Positions 18,005 through 27,512 of a stretch of DNA of 61,917 bases are shown here, in pieces. Position 1 is the first letter of the stretch. Each line of letters begins with the position of its first letter. Both the position numbers and the translations under genes were made by a program. The notes beneath the pieces are model-generated. The model saw only the letters and a list, made by a program, of their open reading frames with translations, had not been told where the DNA came from and did no database searches. This DNA is from Chryseobacterium limigenitum (GTDB lineage Bacteria; Bacteroidota; Bacteroidia; Flavobacteriales; Weeksellaceae). The stretch spans positions 1 through 61,917 of the forward strand of contig NZ_FPKW01000022.1 in assembly GCF_900114875.1 (NCBI RefSeq). The letters run 5' to 3'.

Positions 18005-18100
18005 GAAGCAATTTCCCGCTTTCCACTGTATCTTTTTTGTTACGGCCTCCGCTTCGCTCCGGCCGCAACAAAAAAGGATGTCGTTTCAATCGGGGCTAGG
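18005..18100 (+). repeat. REP-like intergenic repeat, copy 2
   Basis: It begins GAAGCAATTTCCCGCTTTCC and ends TCAATCGGGGCTAGG, the same conserved ends as the minus-strand copy at 354-423. In between lies a GC-rich partial palindrome TTGTTACGGCC/GGCCGCAACAA, which would fold as a hairpin. A second partial start (GAAGCTATTTGACTACGTCG) occurs just upstream at 17962. Confidence 0.75.
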
Positions 18101-18127
18101 GTGTTTGTCGTCTTTTCAATTATTCCC

Positions 18128-18283
18128 GTCATTGCGAGGAGCGAAGCGATGAAGCAATCTCTTAATAATCTTAACAACTTAAATAAATCTTAATGTTTCA
18201 ATTTTATAGCCATTAAGATTAAAAAAAAATTAAACATTGTTTCTTAGTCGAGATTGCTTCGTCGCTTCGCTCCTCGCAATGAC
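18128..18283. repeat. Inverted repeat GTCATTGCGAGG family
   Basis: A 34-bp arm beginning GTCATTGCGAGGAGCGAAGC (18128-18161) and its complement (18250-18283) differ at one position and enclose 88 bp of AT-rich DNA. The right arm falls inside the upstream extension of the priA reading frame. The arm sequence is a widespread dispersed repeat in Flavobacteriia. Confidence 0.85.
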
Positions 18284-18344
18284 TCCAACAAAAAATTGCA
18301 GTTCTCTAAAGAAACATTTAATTTTACACTTTAAATATTTTCCC

Positions 18345-20786
18345 TTGCGATACGCCCAGATTGTTTTACCGTTAAATTTAAAAGGTTCTTTCACCTATAA
18401 AGTTCCTGAAGAGCTGATGTCTGAAATTCAGACCGGAATGCGTGTGCTGGTTCCTTTTGGCGGGAAGAAAATTTATACTGGACTTGTATTTGAGCTTCAT
18501 GACAACGAACCGGAAAATTTTGTTGCCAAAGAAGTAATAAGTCTTTTGGATGATGCTCCAATTTTACCGAAAGAGCAGATTAACTTCTGGAATTGGCTTG
18601 CCGACTATTATTTATGCGGTCTTGGCGAGATTTATCGTTTCGCATTTCCTTCTTCTTTGAAATTGGAAAGTGAAACCTATTTAAAATTAAGACCAAACGT
18701 AACGGTTGATTTTGAAAACCTGGATGTGAATGAAATGTATCTCATTCAGGCCTTAGAAGTAAGACAGCTCATCAATCTTACGGATATTGAGGCTTTCATT
18801 CAAAAAAAAGATATAATTAAAACCATCAATTCTCTGATTGATCTTCAATACATTGAAATTGATGAAAAAATAACGGAAAAATACAAAGCAAAGGAAGTTG
18901 CTTATGTAAGGATTAATCAATCGGTTTTAAATAATCAAAATCTTACGGAAATCCTTTCAAAGCTGAACAAAGCTCCAAAGCAAAAAGATCTTTTTCTTAT
19001 TATTTTAGATAAGCAGACTGAAGATCCATCAGGTTTTATAAAGAAATCCGACTTGTTTGCAGATGGCAATTTTGGAAGTTCGCATTTCAAATCTTTAGCA
19101 GATAAAAATCTGATTGAAGAATATTACATGCAGAAAGATCGAATCGAAGGCTATGAAGGCGAAATTGAAGAGATTGAAGAACTTTCTGAACTGCAAAAAA
19201 TTGCAAAAGCTGAGGTTGATGAAGCATTTGAAGCGAAAGAAAATGTTTTGCTTCACGGCGTTACTTCTTCCGGAAAGACCCACATTTATTTAGATAAAAT
19301 TGAAGAGTGCATCAATGAAGGAAAAAATGTATTGTTCTTACTTCCTGAAATCTCTTTAACCAAGCAAATCACTCAAAGATTAGAAAAAAAATATGGGCGA
19401 CAAATAGGTTTTTATCATCAGAAACTGACTGATTTTGAGCGTGTAGAAGTTTGGAGAAGAATCAAACAAAACGATATCCGAATTCTTATCGGAACGCGAA
19501 ATTCATTGTTTTTACCATACCAAAATTTAGGATTAATTATTGTTGATGAAGAACACGATTCTGCTTATAAACAGTTTACTCCTTATTTTAATGGTAAAGA
19601 TTCGGCGCTGGTTTTGGCGAATTTTTATGATGCAAGAGTGATTTTAGGATCTGCAACACCGTCTGTTGAAAGTTATTATCGGGCAAGAAAAGGGAAAATG
19701 AAGTATATTTTCCTGACAGAACGATTCGGAAATGTCAACTTACCTGAATTTGAGTTAATTAATTTTAAGGAAGCTCAGGATTCTAAAAAAGTAACAGGAA
19801 ATTTTTCCTTACAATTAATTGAAGAACTCCAGAGAACATTAGACGATAAAAATCAGGCTATCATTCTTCACAATCGCCGTGGTTATGCCAATGTTATTGA
19901 ATGTGAAAGCTGTGGTTACGTTAATTACTGCTCCAACTGCGATGTTGTAATGACGTACCACAAGGCAGCGAATGAGATGAAATGTCATTATTGTGGCCAA
20001 AGAGCATCGAAACCGAAAGCCTGCCCAAAATGTCACTCTGAAAAACTGAATGAAAAAGGAGTTGGTGTAGAACAGATTCACGAAGAAATCTCTAAAATTT
20101 TCCCTGAAAATGAAGTAGACCGAATGGATGTAGATTCTATGCGCAAGAAATTTGCGTACGAAAAATTATACGAAAAGATTGAAGACCGGGAAACTGACAT
20201 TGTGGTTGGTACTCAGATGATTTCCAAAGGGTTAGATTTTGATCATATAGAATTGGTAGGAATTCCAAAGGCGGATTCCTTATTATATGTTCAGGATTTC
20301 AGAGCGGAGGAAAGAGCATATCAGTTGATTACTCAGGTTTCAGGAAGAGCGGGAAGAGTTTCCGGAAAAGGTAAGATTTTAATTCAGACTTATAATCCGG
20401 ATCATTCTGTTTTTCAGTTGATTAAAATGAATAATACGGCTAAGATCTATAAATATTTCCTCACAGAACGTCAGAAATTCCATTATCCACCTTTCACAAA
20501 GCTGATTATGATTGAGATGAAACACAGGAGAGAAGATAAAGTAGACCGTGCTTCACAGTTTTTAGGCTCTATTTTAAGAAAATATCTTCCGGAAGACTGT
20601 GTTTTAGGTCCAGAAAGAGCGCAGATCGCAAGATTGAATAATCTCTATCAATTCCAAATTATGCTGAAGCTTCCGAGAGGGAAAAACTATGAAAAATTCA
20701 AGGCGATGGTTTTGCTAAGTTTGAAAGAATTTGACGAAATCACTGCTTACCAAAGCATTAAAAAAGACGTTTTAGTGGACTTTTAA
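18345..20786 (+). CDS. priA: Primosomal protein N', replication restart helicase
   Basis: PriA, the 3'-5' helicase that rebuilds replisomes at stalled forks. The frame opens upstream at 18237, but that part is the repeat at 18250-18283 and cannot belong to the protein; TTG at 18345 gives the family N-terminus (YAQIVLPLNLKGSFTYKVP), 813 residues. Walker A GVTSSGKT (305-312), DEEH box (401-404), and a zinc domain of paired cysteines (CESCGY, CSNC, CHYCG, CPKC, about 515-565) are all intact. Helicase motifs GTQMISKGLDF and QVSGRAGR follow. It is followed after 160 bp by the PBP4 gene. Confidence 0.94.
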   Translation: MRYAQIVLPLNLKGSFTYKVPEELMSEIQTGMRVLVPFGGKKIYTGLVFELHDNEPENFVAKEVISLLDDAPILPKEQINFWNWLADYYLCGLGEIYRFAFPSSLKLESETYLKLRPNVTVDFENLDVNEMYLIQALEVRQLINLTDIEAFIQKKDIIKTINSLIDLQYIEIDEKITEKYKAKEVAYVRINQSVLNNQNLTEILSKLNKAPKQKDLFLIILDKQTEDPSGFIKKSDLFADGNFGSSHFKSLADKNLIEEYYMQKDRIEGYEGEIEEIEELSELQKIAKAEVDEAFEAKENVLLHGVTSSGKTHIYLDKIEECINEGKNVLFLLPEISLTKQITQRLEKKYGRQIGFYHQKLTDFERVEVWRRIKQNDIRILIGTRNSLFLPYQNLGLIIVDEEHDSAYKQFTPYFNGKDSALVLANFYDARVILGSATPSVESYYRARKGKMKYIFLTERFGNVNLPEFELINFKEAQDSKKVTGNFSLQLIEELQRTLDDKNQAIILHNRRGYANVIECESCGYVNYCSNCDVVMTYHKAANEMKCHYCGQRASKPKACPKCHSEKLNEKGVGVEQIHEEISKIFPENEVDRMDVDSMRKKFAYEKLYEKIEDRETDIVVGTQMISKGLDFDHIELVGIPKADSLLYVQDFRAEERAYQLITQVSGRAGRVSGKGKILIQTYNPDHSVFQLIKMNNTAKIYKYFLTERQKFHYPPFTKLIMIEMKHRREDKVDRASQFLGSILRKYLPEDCVLGPERAQIARLNNLYQFQIMLKLPRGKNYEKFKAMVLLSLKEFDEITAYQSIKKDVLVDF

Positions 20787-20946
20787 CAATTTTTAACATA
20801 ATTTACGGTCTTTTATCACCAAAAAAAGCCCAACCTATGACAATAATTTCTACTTTTGGACGTTGATTAAATGTTTGAGTCTTATATTGAATGATTTTTA
20901 ACAAATCGTTTTTATAGGAATCAGATAAGAAACAAAAACAAAATAG

Positions 20947-22419
20947 ATGGTAAATTTCAGAAAATATGTTTCAAGTGCTGCAGTATTGGCTTCTGGTTTA
21001 TTCCTCGCTCAATCTACTGTTTCTACCGTTCTTTATTCTCAGGCTTACGACAATCAAAAGAGTAGTTTAAACTTGCCTTCTCCCATTACTTCGGTTGTGG
21101 AGAAAACGGTTTTGTCGGCCAAAGAACTTGTAGATATTAATGTAAACACAATGATGGCAGATCCTGTGCTGAAAAATGCAACTTGGGGATTTGTAGTGTA
21201 TGACCCGAAAACGAAGAAGATAATTTCTTCGTACAACGAAAATACTCCTCTGGTTCCGGCGTCTACAACGAAATTATTAACCACCGAAACAGCTTTGAAC
21301 CTGTTGGGTGAAAATTATCGTTGGATGACTCAGTTGGAATATTCAGGAAATATTGACGAAAATGGAGTTTTAAATGGAAATCTGTATGTTGTAGGCAGTG
21401 GTGACCCGTCTTTGGGGACAAATAAAGCCGGAGCTTATTCTTACAGGGATATTATTTCAGACTTCATCAGTGGGATGTCTCGTGAGGGAATCAAAAAGGT
21501 AAATGGTGATATTATTATTCAGACAGCGCTTTTCAAAGGTAACATTTCGAGACTTCCGGAAAATGTTGTTTGGTTAGAGAACAATAATTACTACTTGCCG
21601 GTTGGTACAACTCGTGAAATAAATCCTGCCAACGAAAAACTGATCGTTAAAAAAGGAAACAGCTTCTCAGGAGAGAAGAAATATTTTTATGTTTCTCCTT
21701 ACAACAGCCAAATGGTTTTTGCCGATAAATACGAAGGCGACGGAATTTTAACGACAAAATTACCCGATGCACCAGCTTATTTGGCAAATACTTTGAGAGC
21801 TACAATGGTAAAAAGTGGAATAGGCATTACTGGAAAAGTAACTCCAAAAATGACTGATGCCAATCCTGAAAGCCGAAAATTGGTTTCAGCGTACAAATCT
21901 CCGACGTTAGGTGATATTATTTATTATACAAATCAGCACAGTGATAATTCTTTAGCTGAGGCTTTATTGAAAACTGTAGGTTTCCAGAGTAAGGGTGATC
22001 AGACTTCTGAATCTGGCAGAGTAGTAGTAACCAATCACTTGAAAGCAGAAGGATTTGATATGATGGGATTAAATTACATCGATGGTAGCGGACTTTCAAG
22101 AAGCAATAATGTAACGCCGATTTCTCAGGTTAAATATTTAACATCTTTAATGGATGAAAAATATTATAAGACTTATTTAACTTCATTACCGATCGGAGGA
22201 CAGTCAGGAACGTTGAAAAGAATGTTCGTAGGAACAGGAAACGGACAGATCTTTGCGAAGACAGGAACGTTAAATAAAGTAAAAGCTTTAGCTGGATATA
22301 TGAAAACAAACTCAGGTAAGACTTTAGTATTTTCGTTATTAGTTAATAATTATTCAGGATCTGTAGATATGGTGAAGAAAAGAATGGAAAAAATTCTTGA
22401 GCCGGCATTAGATCTTTAA
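20947..22419 (+). CDS. dacB: D-alanyl-D-alanine carboxypeptidase/endopeptidase (PBP4)
   Basis: A 490-residue periplasmic peptidase S13 that trims or opens peptidoglycan cross-links. N-terminal signal peptide about 1-32. The three penicillin-binding motifs are present: SxxK in PASTTK (Ser106), SxN in HSDNSLAE (about 337), and KTG in FAKTGTLNK (about 440). The long insert between SxxK and SxN is typical for class C PBPs. A terminator at 22447-22479 closes the unit. The gene runs in the same direction as priA, but the 160-bp gap suggests its own promoter. Confidence 0.93.
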   Translation: MVNFRKYVSSAAVLASGLFLAQSTVSTVLYSQAYDNQKSSLNLPSPITSVVEKTVLSAKELVDINVNTMMADPVLKNATWGFVVYDPKTKKIISSYNENTPLVPASTTKLLTTETALNLLGENYRWMTQLEYSGNIDENGVLNGNLYVVGSGDPSLGTNKAGAYSYRDIISDFISGMSREGIKKVNGDIIIQTALFKGNISRLPENVVWLENNNYYLPVGTTREINPANEKLIVKKGNSFSGEKKYFYVSPYNSQMVFADKYEGDGILTTKLPDAPAYLANTLRATMVKSGIGITGKVTPKMTDANPESRKLVSAYKSPTLGDIIYYTNQHSDNSLAEALLKTVGFQSKGDQTSESGRVVVTNHLKAEGFDMMGLNYIDGSGLSRSNNVTPISQVKYLTSLMDEKYYKTYLTSLPIGGQSGTLKRMFVGTGNGQIFAKTGTLNKVKALAGYMKTNSGKTLVFSLLVNNYSGSVDMVKKRMEKILEPALDL

Positions 22420-22446
22420 AAATATTCCTATTTTAAATAATATAAG

Positions 22447-22479
22447 AACCTTTTAATCAATGATTAGAAGGTTTTTTTT
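22447..22479 (+). terminator. dacB terminator
   Basis: AACCTTTTAATCA / TGATTAGAAGGTT stem (one wobble pair) followed by eight T, 27 bp after the dacB stop. Confidence 0.85.
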
Positions 22480-22505
22480 ATCTTTGATATTGTAATAAAC
22501 TGAAT

Positions 22506-24431
22506 ATGAAAAAATTTTATCTGTTAGTTTTGTATGCTTTAGCCTTCCAGCAATTCTATAGCCAGAATCAGAATATAGAAATGAAAGGTTTAATTGCAAA
22601 GGAAGCTAAATCTTTTGCGAGTAAAATGACTGCTTACAATATAAATCCTAATACTTTAAATTACGATCTGCAGTATCAGAGAATGGATGTTACTTTAAAT
22701 CCAACTGTGTATAATATTTCGGGTTCGGTAACTTCCCATTTTAAGCCGACTCAAAGTATGAGCAGTATCTATTTTGATTTGGCTAATACTTTAACGGTTT
22801 CTCAGGTTCAGTATCACGGAACAAATCTTGTTTTTCAACAACTTCCCACAAAGGAACTGAAAATTGATTTTCAATCTACTCTTCCTGCTAATGTTCTGGA
22901 TTCTTTAACGATACAATATGCAGGGCCTCCTGCAACGAATAATAACGCTTTTGCAACGGGTTCTCAAAACGGAACGCCAATTCTTTCAACATTAAATGAA
23001 CCTTACGGCGCACAAGACTGGTTCCCGACCAAGCAAAGTATGAATGATAAAATTGACAGGTTTGATTTTAAAATTACAACACCTTCTCAATATAGCGTGG
23101 CTGCCAATGGAAAATTAATGTCAGAAACAGCGCTTTCAGGTGGTCAAAAATTGACATTCTGGAGAACAATGTACCCAACATCGGCTTATTTGGTTGCTCT
23201 TTCGATCACTAATTTTGTTAAATTGAACGATACAATGGGAAATCCGCCTTTTCCTTTTGTAAATTATTTGTATCCTACTTCCGCCAGCAATCCGTCTATT
23301 ATGGCTGATATTGATTGGACGAAGCAAATCATGAATACTTTTGAAACTTATTTTGGATTATATCCTTTCAGAAATGAAAAATACGGCCATATGGAGTTTC
23401 AGTATGGAGGTACCTGTATGGAGCATCAGACGATGTCTTCTATGAGTGGCTGGAGTAAAATAGTCATTGCGCACGAGCTTGCTCATCAATGGTTCGGAGA
23501 TAAAGTAACCTGCGGTGCATGGAATGATATTTGGCTGAACGAAGGTTTTGCAACATTTGGTGAGCATTTGGCTAATGAAAAATTATTAATGACGAATACT
23601 CAGTTTATGAATTATTTGTCTGGTCAGAAAGATTATATTACCAGTGCAACAGGTGGAAGTACGTATGTTCCGGATTCGAAATTAGGAAATATAGGAGATA
23701 TTTTCAGTGGAAGATTGTCATACGCAAAAGGTGGATATGTTGTAAGAATGATCAAATGGATTTTAGGGGATACCGTTTTTTATCAGGCCTTGAAAGATTA
23801 TCACGCAAGACCGAATTTAGCGTATAATTATGCGAAAACACCAGATTTGAGTGCCTCTTTATTACAATCTACAGGAAAAGATTTTACAGAATTTTTTAAC
23901 GATTGGATTTACGGAGAAGGATATCCTACGTATGACATCAAATGGAGACAGGTTGGAAATCAGGTGACATTGAGAGCGTCGCAAACACAAAGTAGCCCTA
24001 CAGTAAGCTTTTTTGAAATGCCTTTGCCTATAAAAGTAACAGGAACAGGAGGTGAAACAGCTTATTTTGCTTTAAATAATACAACAAACAATCAATATTT
24101 TACACAATCTGTTACTTTTCCGATAGCAAGTGTTCAGTTCAATTATGAATATCAGATATTGGAGAGGAATTCTACGGTAACACAAGATAATACGTTGTCT
24201 ACAGCAGATCTTAACATTGATAAATTCTCATTATATCCAAATCCTGCGAAGAACGAATTGTATTTAAAAGGAATTGACAAGCCAACAGATTTCACAATCC
24301 ATTTTGTAGATGGAAAATTAGTGAGAAAAGATACTTATCAGCCTAATAAAGCTATTAATATTTCAGAATTGGTTCCCGGAACTTATATATTTACGATAAA
24401 AGAAAAGAATATTAAATTTATTAAGCATTAA
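22506..24431 (+). CDS. M1 family metallopeptidase, T9SS
   Basis: A 641-residue exported zinc aminopeptidase of the gluzincin M1 family. Signal peptide 1-19 (FYSQ); N-terminal beta-sandwich about 45-230; the zinc site HELAHQWFGD (His323, Glu324, His327) with third ligand Glu346 in WLNEGFATF. The exopeptidase motif usually written GxMEN appears as GGTCMEHQTM (301-310), a variant that may alter specificity. A C-terminal type A sorting domain (SLYPNPAKNELYL...ELVPGTYIFTI) predicts T9SS secretion to the surface or medium. Probably digests extracellular peptides. Confidence 0.93.
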   Translation: MKKFYLLVLYALAFQQFYSQNQNIEMKGLIAKEAKSFASKMTAYNINPNTLNYDLQYQRMDVTLNPTVYNISGSVTSHFKPTQSMSSIYFDLANTLTVSQVQYHGTNLVFQQLPTKELKIDFQSTLPANVLDSLTIQYAGPPATNNNAFATGSQNGTPILSTLNEPYGAQDWFPTKQSMNDKIDRFDFKITTPSQYSVAANGKLMSETALSGGQKLTFWRTMYPTSAYLVALSITNFVKLNDTMGNPPFPFVNYLYPTSASNPSIMADIDWTKQIMNTFETYFGLYPFRNEKYGHMEFQYGGTCMEHQTMSSMSGWSKIVIAHELAHQWFGDKVTCGAWNDIWLNEGFATFGEHLANEKLLMTNTQFMNYLSGQKDYITSATGGSTYVPDSKLGNIGDIFSGRLSYAKGGYVVRMIKWILGDTVFYQALKDYHARPNLAYNYAKTPDLSASLLQSTGKDFTEFFNDWIYGEGYPTYDIKWRQVGNQVTLRASQTQSSPTVSFFEMPLPIKVTGTGGETAYFALNNTTNNQYFTQSVTFPIASVQFNYEYQILERNSTVTQDNTLSTADLNIDKFSLYPNPAKNELYLKGIDKPTDFTIHFVDGKLVRKDTYQPNKAINISELVPGTYIFTIKEKNIKFIKH

Positions 24432-24463
24432 AATAAAATTTATTTTCCGAATCTATAAATAAC

Positions 24464-24498
24464 AAAGCTGTTTCATAATAATGAAATGGCTTTTTTTC
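24464..24498 (+). terminator. Terminator after M1 peptidase
   Basis: AAAGCTGTTTCAT-AATA-ATGAAATGGCTTT hairpin with T-tract, about 35 bp after the stop codon. Confidence 0.8.
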
Positions 24499-24529
24499 TT
24501 AAATTAGCGCATCTAAAAAATTACTAAAA

Positions 24530-25726
24530 ATGATCTCTGAAAAATATCTTCAAAATTTACAGGATGAGCTTAAGAATATTGAGAATGACGGACTTTACAA
24601 AAGAGAAAGAATCATTACTTCTCAACAAAGTGCGGAAATTGAAGCCAACGGAAAAAAGCTGTTGAACTTCTGTGCCAACAATTATTTGGGATTATCAAAC
24701 AATCCGGAAGTGATGAAAGCGTCTCAGGACATGATAGGATCTCATGGTTACGGGATGTCTTCTGTACGTTTCATCTGTGGGACTCAGGATATTCACAAGC
24801 AATTGGAAGAAAAAATTGCTGAATTCTTAGGCCTTGAAGATACTATTTTATATGCTGCATGTTTCGATGCAAACGGAGGTGTTTTCGAACCTTTATTCAC
24901 AGAAGAAGATGCTATTATTTCAGATGAATTGAACCACGCTTCAATCATTGACGGTGTTCGTCTTTGTAAAGCGGCAAGATACCGTTACAAAAATAATAAT
25001 ATGGCTGATCTGGAAGCGCAGTTAATTGCTGCTTCTGAAAAGAATCACCGTTTCAAAATTATTGTAACAGACGGCGTTTTTTCAATGGACGGAATTGTTG
25101 CAGACTTGAAAGGAGTTTGCGACTTGGCGGATAAATATGATGCTTTAGTGATGGTTGACGACTCTCACGCAACAGGTTTCATCGGAAAAACAGGTCGTGG
25201 AACTCATGAAGCCAACGAAGTAATGGGTAGAGTAGATATTATAACTTCTACGCTAGGAAAGGCTTTGGGTGGTGCTTTGGGCGGATTTACTTCCGGTAAA
25301 AAAGAGATTATTGATATGTTGAGACAACGTTCAAGGCCATATTTATTTTCAAACTCATTGGCTCCGGGAATCGTAGGTGCTGCTTTGAAAGTATTGGAAA
25401 TGATCTCAGACGACACCTCTCTTCGTGATCAGGTAATGGAAAATGCAGAATATTTCAGAGCAGAAATGAAAGCTAAAGGTTTTGATATTCCTGATGGTGA
25501 TGCTGCAATCGTTCCTGTAATGTTGTATGATGCTCCATTAGCTCAAAAAATGGCCGAAAAATTAATGGATGAAGGAATTTACGTAATCGGATTCTTCTAT
25601 CCGGTTGTACCAAAAGGAAAAGCAAGAATCAGAGTTCAGCTTTCTGCAGCGCATACAAGAGCGCATTTGGATAAGGCAATCGTTGCTTTTGAGAAAGTAG
25701 GAAAAGAACTAGGAGTTATTTCTTAA
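24530..25726 (+). CDS. kbl: Glycine C-acetyltransferase
   Basis: 2-amino-3-ketobutyrate CoA ligase, a PLP enzyme converting 2-amino-3-oxobutanoate and CoA to glycine and acetyl-CoA, the second step of threonine breakdown. The 398-residue length is right. Visible features: FCANNYLGLSNNP (47), SVRFICGTQ (78), DDSHATGFIG (210), and the PLP lysine Lys244 in STLGKALGGALGG. The alpha-oxoamine synthase fold is shared with BioF and SPT, but the Kbl-type N-terminus and SVRFICGT segment favour Kbl. The partner tdh is not nearby. Confidence 0.92.
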   Translation: MISEKYLQNLQDELKNIENDGLYKRERIITSQQSAEIEANGKKLLNFCANNYLGLSNNPEVMKASQDMIGSHGYGMSSVRFICGTQDIHKQLEEKIAEFLGLEDTILYAACFDANGGVFEPLFTEEDAIISDELNHASIIDGVRLCKAARYRYKNNNMADLEAQLIAASEKNHRFKIIVTDGVFSMDGIVADLKGVCDLADKYDALVMVDDSHATGFIGKTGRGTHEANEVMGRVDIITSTLGKALGGALGGFTSGKKEIIDMLRQRSRPYLFSNSLAPGIVGAALKVLEMISDDTSLRDQVMENAEYFRAEMKAKGFDIPDGDAAIVPVMLYDAPLAQKMAEKLMDEGIYVIGFFYPVVPKGKARIRVQLSAAHTRAHLDKAIVAFEKVGKELGVIS

Positions 25727-25792
25727 TGATTATTAGCAATTTTATATTGTTGAAAAATCTTTATGAACTTAAAAATAAGCGAACTTATTTGC

Positions 25793-25819
25793 AAAAAACT
25801 TTGCGACCTTTGCGTTAAA
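25793..25819. repeat. Solo arm of a CTTTGCG...GTTAAA repeat
   Basis: AAAAAACTTTGCGACCTTTGCGTTAAA resembles the right end of the TTAAC.CAAAG element family (compare 14033-14048) without a left end nearby. Probably a decayed copy. Confidence 0.5.
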
Positions 25820-25883
25820 CAATATGAGCATTAAAAGCAGACAATCAAAAATTTCTTAATTATTAAAATTTAAAAAGCAGGTT

Positions 25884-26420
25884 ATGAAAAAAATATTGCT
25901 GGTTATTGGTTTTGTTTGTTTTCAGAGCTTCTTTGCACAAAATATTATGGATCTTGATCTTAAAAATGTTGAACTGCAAGGCATGAAACCTGCTAAAATA
26001 AATAAGGAAATGAAAGACATCGGGATCACTCAGATCCCTTTTGTGACGGATAATCCCGATGTTATTTCTAAAATTGAGGAAAAGGAAGTTGGTTCTTCGA
26101 TCAAGAAATTATATGCCTTTATTTATAATAATGGAGAAAGAGGTGATGGTGGAGTTATTATAAATGAATTTAAAACTAAAGACGATCTTGATGCTTACCT
26201 TGCTCAAACTTTCGAGCAATCGAATTACAGAGTTCTAGTGAAAGATCTATTTTTCATTCGCATCTGGAGTGATTACAGTTTGCATGTAGAGGGAAAAGAA
26301 ACGAGCGAAGATCACTTAAATAAATTGGAAAAGTATTACACGAAATTAGGGGCAAAAAGAATACAATTAAAGCCTAATGAATCTATCATTACTGAGGTTG
26401 CTGATTCTGTAGCTGAATAA
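25884..26420 (+). CDS. Exported hypothetical protein
   Basis: A 178-residue protein with a signal peptide (MKKILLVIGFVCFQSFFAQ). The mature part is mixed charged and hydrophobic with no motif I recognise; it contains IYNNGERGDGGVIINEFKT and a segment rich in Asp and Leu. It is followed after 5 bp by a lipoprotein gene and then a HemJ-like gene, so the three probably form an operon. No function can be assigned; envelope localisation is inferred from the signal peptide. Confidence 0.75.
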   Translation: MKKILLVIGFVCFQSFFAQNIMDLDLKNVELQGMKPAKINKEMKDIGITQIPFVTDNPDVISKIEEKEVGSSIKKLYAFIYNNGERGDGGVIINEFKTKDDLDAYLAQTFEQSNYRVLVKDLFFIRIWSDYSLHVEGKETSEDHLNKLEKYYTKLGAKRIQLKPNESIITEVADSVAE

Positions 26421-26425
26421 TATAT

Positions 26426-26863
26426 ATGAAAATAAGGGTTTTGATTTTAATAAGTTGTTTCGTTTTAGTTTCATGTAAAACTAAAATGAATCAATACGTA
26501 AAAGATCAGAATAATTTGAATAAGAGAGACGGAAAGTGGAGAGAAGAATATTCTGCTGATGAAGGAACTCTTGTTGCTATAGGAAAATATAAACTAGGAG
26601 AAAAGGGTGGAACTTGGAAGACATTTCTTGATAAAAAGATGTATCAGAAAGATAAAGTCAGAAAAGATATCACAAGGACTAAAAAATATTATTCCAATGG
26701 AAATATCATGGAAAGAGGGCAGACAAAGTTAGATATTTCTAAAACTGAACGCCACTGGTATTACTTTGGAGAATGGAAATATTATAATGATCAAGGAAAA
26801 CTGTTGTACATGAAAATATATGAACAGGGTAAAAAAGCCGATAGTATTTCCTATATAAAATAG
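26426..26863 (+). CDS. Lipoprotein with MORN-like repeats
   Basis: A 145-residue lipoprotein; lipobox LVSC with Cys17, then Lys, suggesting membrane attachment. The mature part has three imperfect units of the pattern GxWxxY...G...xGxY (RDGKWREEY, YKLGEKGGTWKTF, KYYSNGNIMERG, FGEWKYYNDQGKLLY), as in MORN-like or YwqK-type proteins. Such repeats are seen in Bacteroidetes envelope proteins of unknown role. Spaced 5 bp from the gene before and 10 bp from the HemJ-like gene after it. Confidence 0.75.
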   Translation: MKIRVLILISCFVLVSCKTKMNQYVKDQNNLNKRDGKWREEYSADEGTLVAIGKYKLGEKGGTWKTFLDKKMYQKDKVRKDITRTKKYYSNGNIMERGQTKLDISKTERHWYYFGEWKYYNDQGKLLYMKIYEQGKKADSISYIK

Positions 26864-26873
26864 AACGTTTAGA

Positions 26874-27425
26874 ATGCTTTATACAATAATAAAAGCTTTA
26901 CATATCATTTTTATGGTAAGTTATTTTGCGGGAATTTTTTATCTCGTAAGGATTTTCGTTTACTATAAAGATACCGATGAATTTTCCGAAGAAAAGAAGA
27001 GGATCTTAAGAGAACAATACACTTTCATGGCTCGCAGATTATGGAATATTATTACCGTTCCTGCAGGTGTTATTATGACGGTGTGCGGATTGGTGATGAT
27101 CTTTTTGAACCCGGGTTTAATGAAAATGTCCTGGTTTCATTTAAAATTAACCTTTCTGATCGGTCTGGCAATTTATCATTATTGGTGCTGGAAAAAAGTT
27201 TTACAATTAAAAGAACTGAACGGGAATACATTAGAAACAGCCAATATAAAACTAAGACAGGCGAATGAGATCGCAACCTTTATTTTGTTTCTGGTGGTTT
27301 TCACAGTCATCTTAAAATCAATGGCGATTGAATACTGGTGGCAATTAATTGCCGGATTTTTCGCTCTGGTATTTTTAATTATGATGACCGTTAAGTTGGT
27401 TAATAAGAGCAAAAAAAAGAAATAA
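26874..27425 (+). CDS. hemJ: HemJ-like protoporphyrinogen oxidase (CopD-type membrane protein)
   Basis: A 183-residue inner-membrane protein with about four helices. Its N-terminus YTIIKALHIIFMVSYFAGIFYLVR, with the histidine at residue 10, matches HemJ, the oxidase that converts protoporphyrinogen IX to protoporphyrin IX in bacteria lacking HemY or HemG. The FMARRLWNIITVPAGVIMTVCG segment is also typical. Databases often label such proteins as CopD family. The gene closes a probable three-gene operon with two unknown envelope proteins. The other heme-biosynthesis genes are not in the window. Confidence 0.8.
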   Translation: MLYTIIKALHIIFMVSYFAGIFYLVRIFVYYKDTDEFSEEKKRILREQYTFMARRLWNIITVPAGVIMTVCGLVMIFLNPGLMKMSWFHLKLTFLIGLAIYHYWCWKKVLQLKELNGNTLETANIKLRQANEIATFILFLVVFTVILKSMAIEYWWQLIAGFFALVFLIMMTVKLVNKSKKKK

Positions 27426-27512
27426 TAGCTAATGGTGAATAGCGAATGGTCAATTGTGAATTTTTCCAATACCTGATTCCTAAACCCTATTACCTAAACC
27501 CTAAATAAAACT
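27426..27512. repeat. Degenerate short-repeat spacer before gldF
   Basis: The spacer contains near-repeats of GCTAATGGTGAATAGCGAATGGTCAATTGTGAA and two CCTAAACCC/TACCTAAACCCTAAAT units, the same heptamer motif as before cutC. It ends 8 bp before the gldF ATG. No promoter is clear. Confidence 0.5.

Noticed and set aside
18237..18344. N-terminal extension of PriA
   Set aside because: Encoded by the dispersed inverted repeat; sequence unlike any PriA N-terminus.
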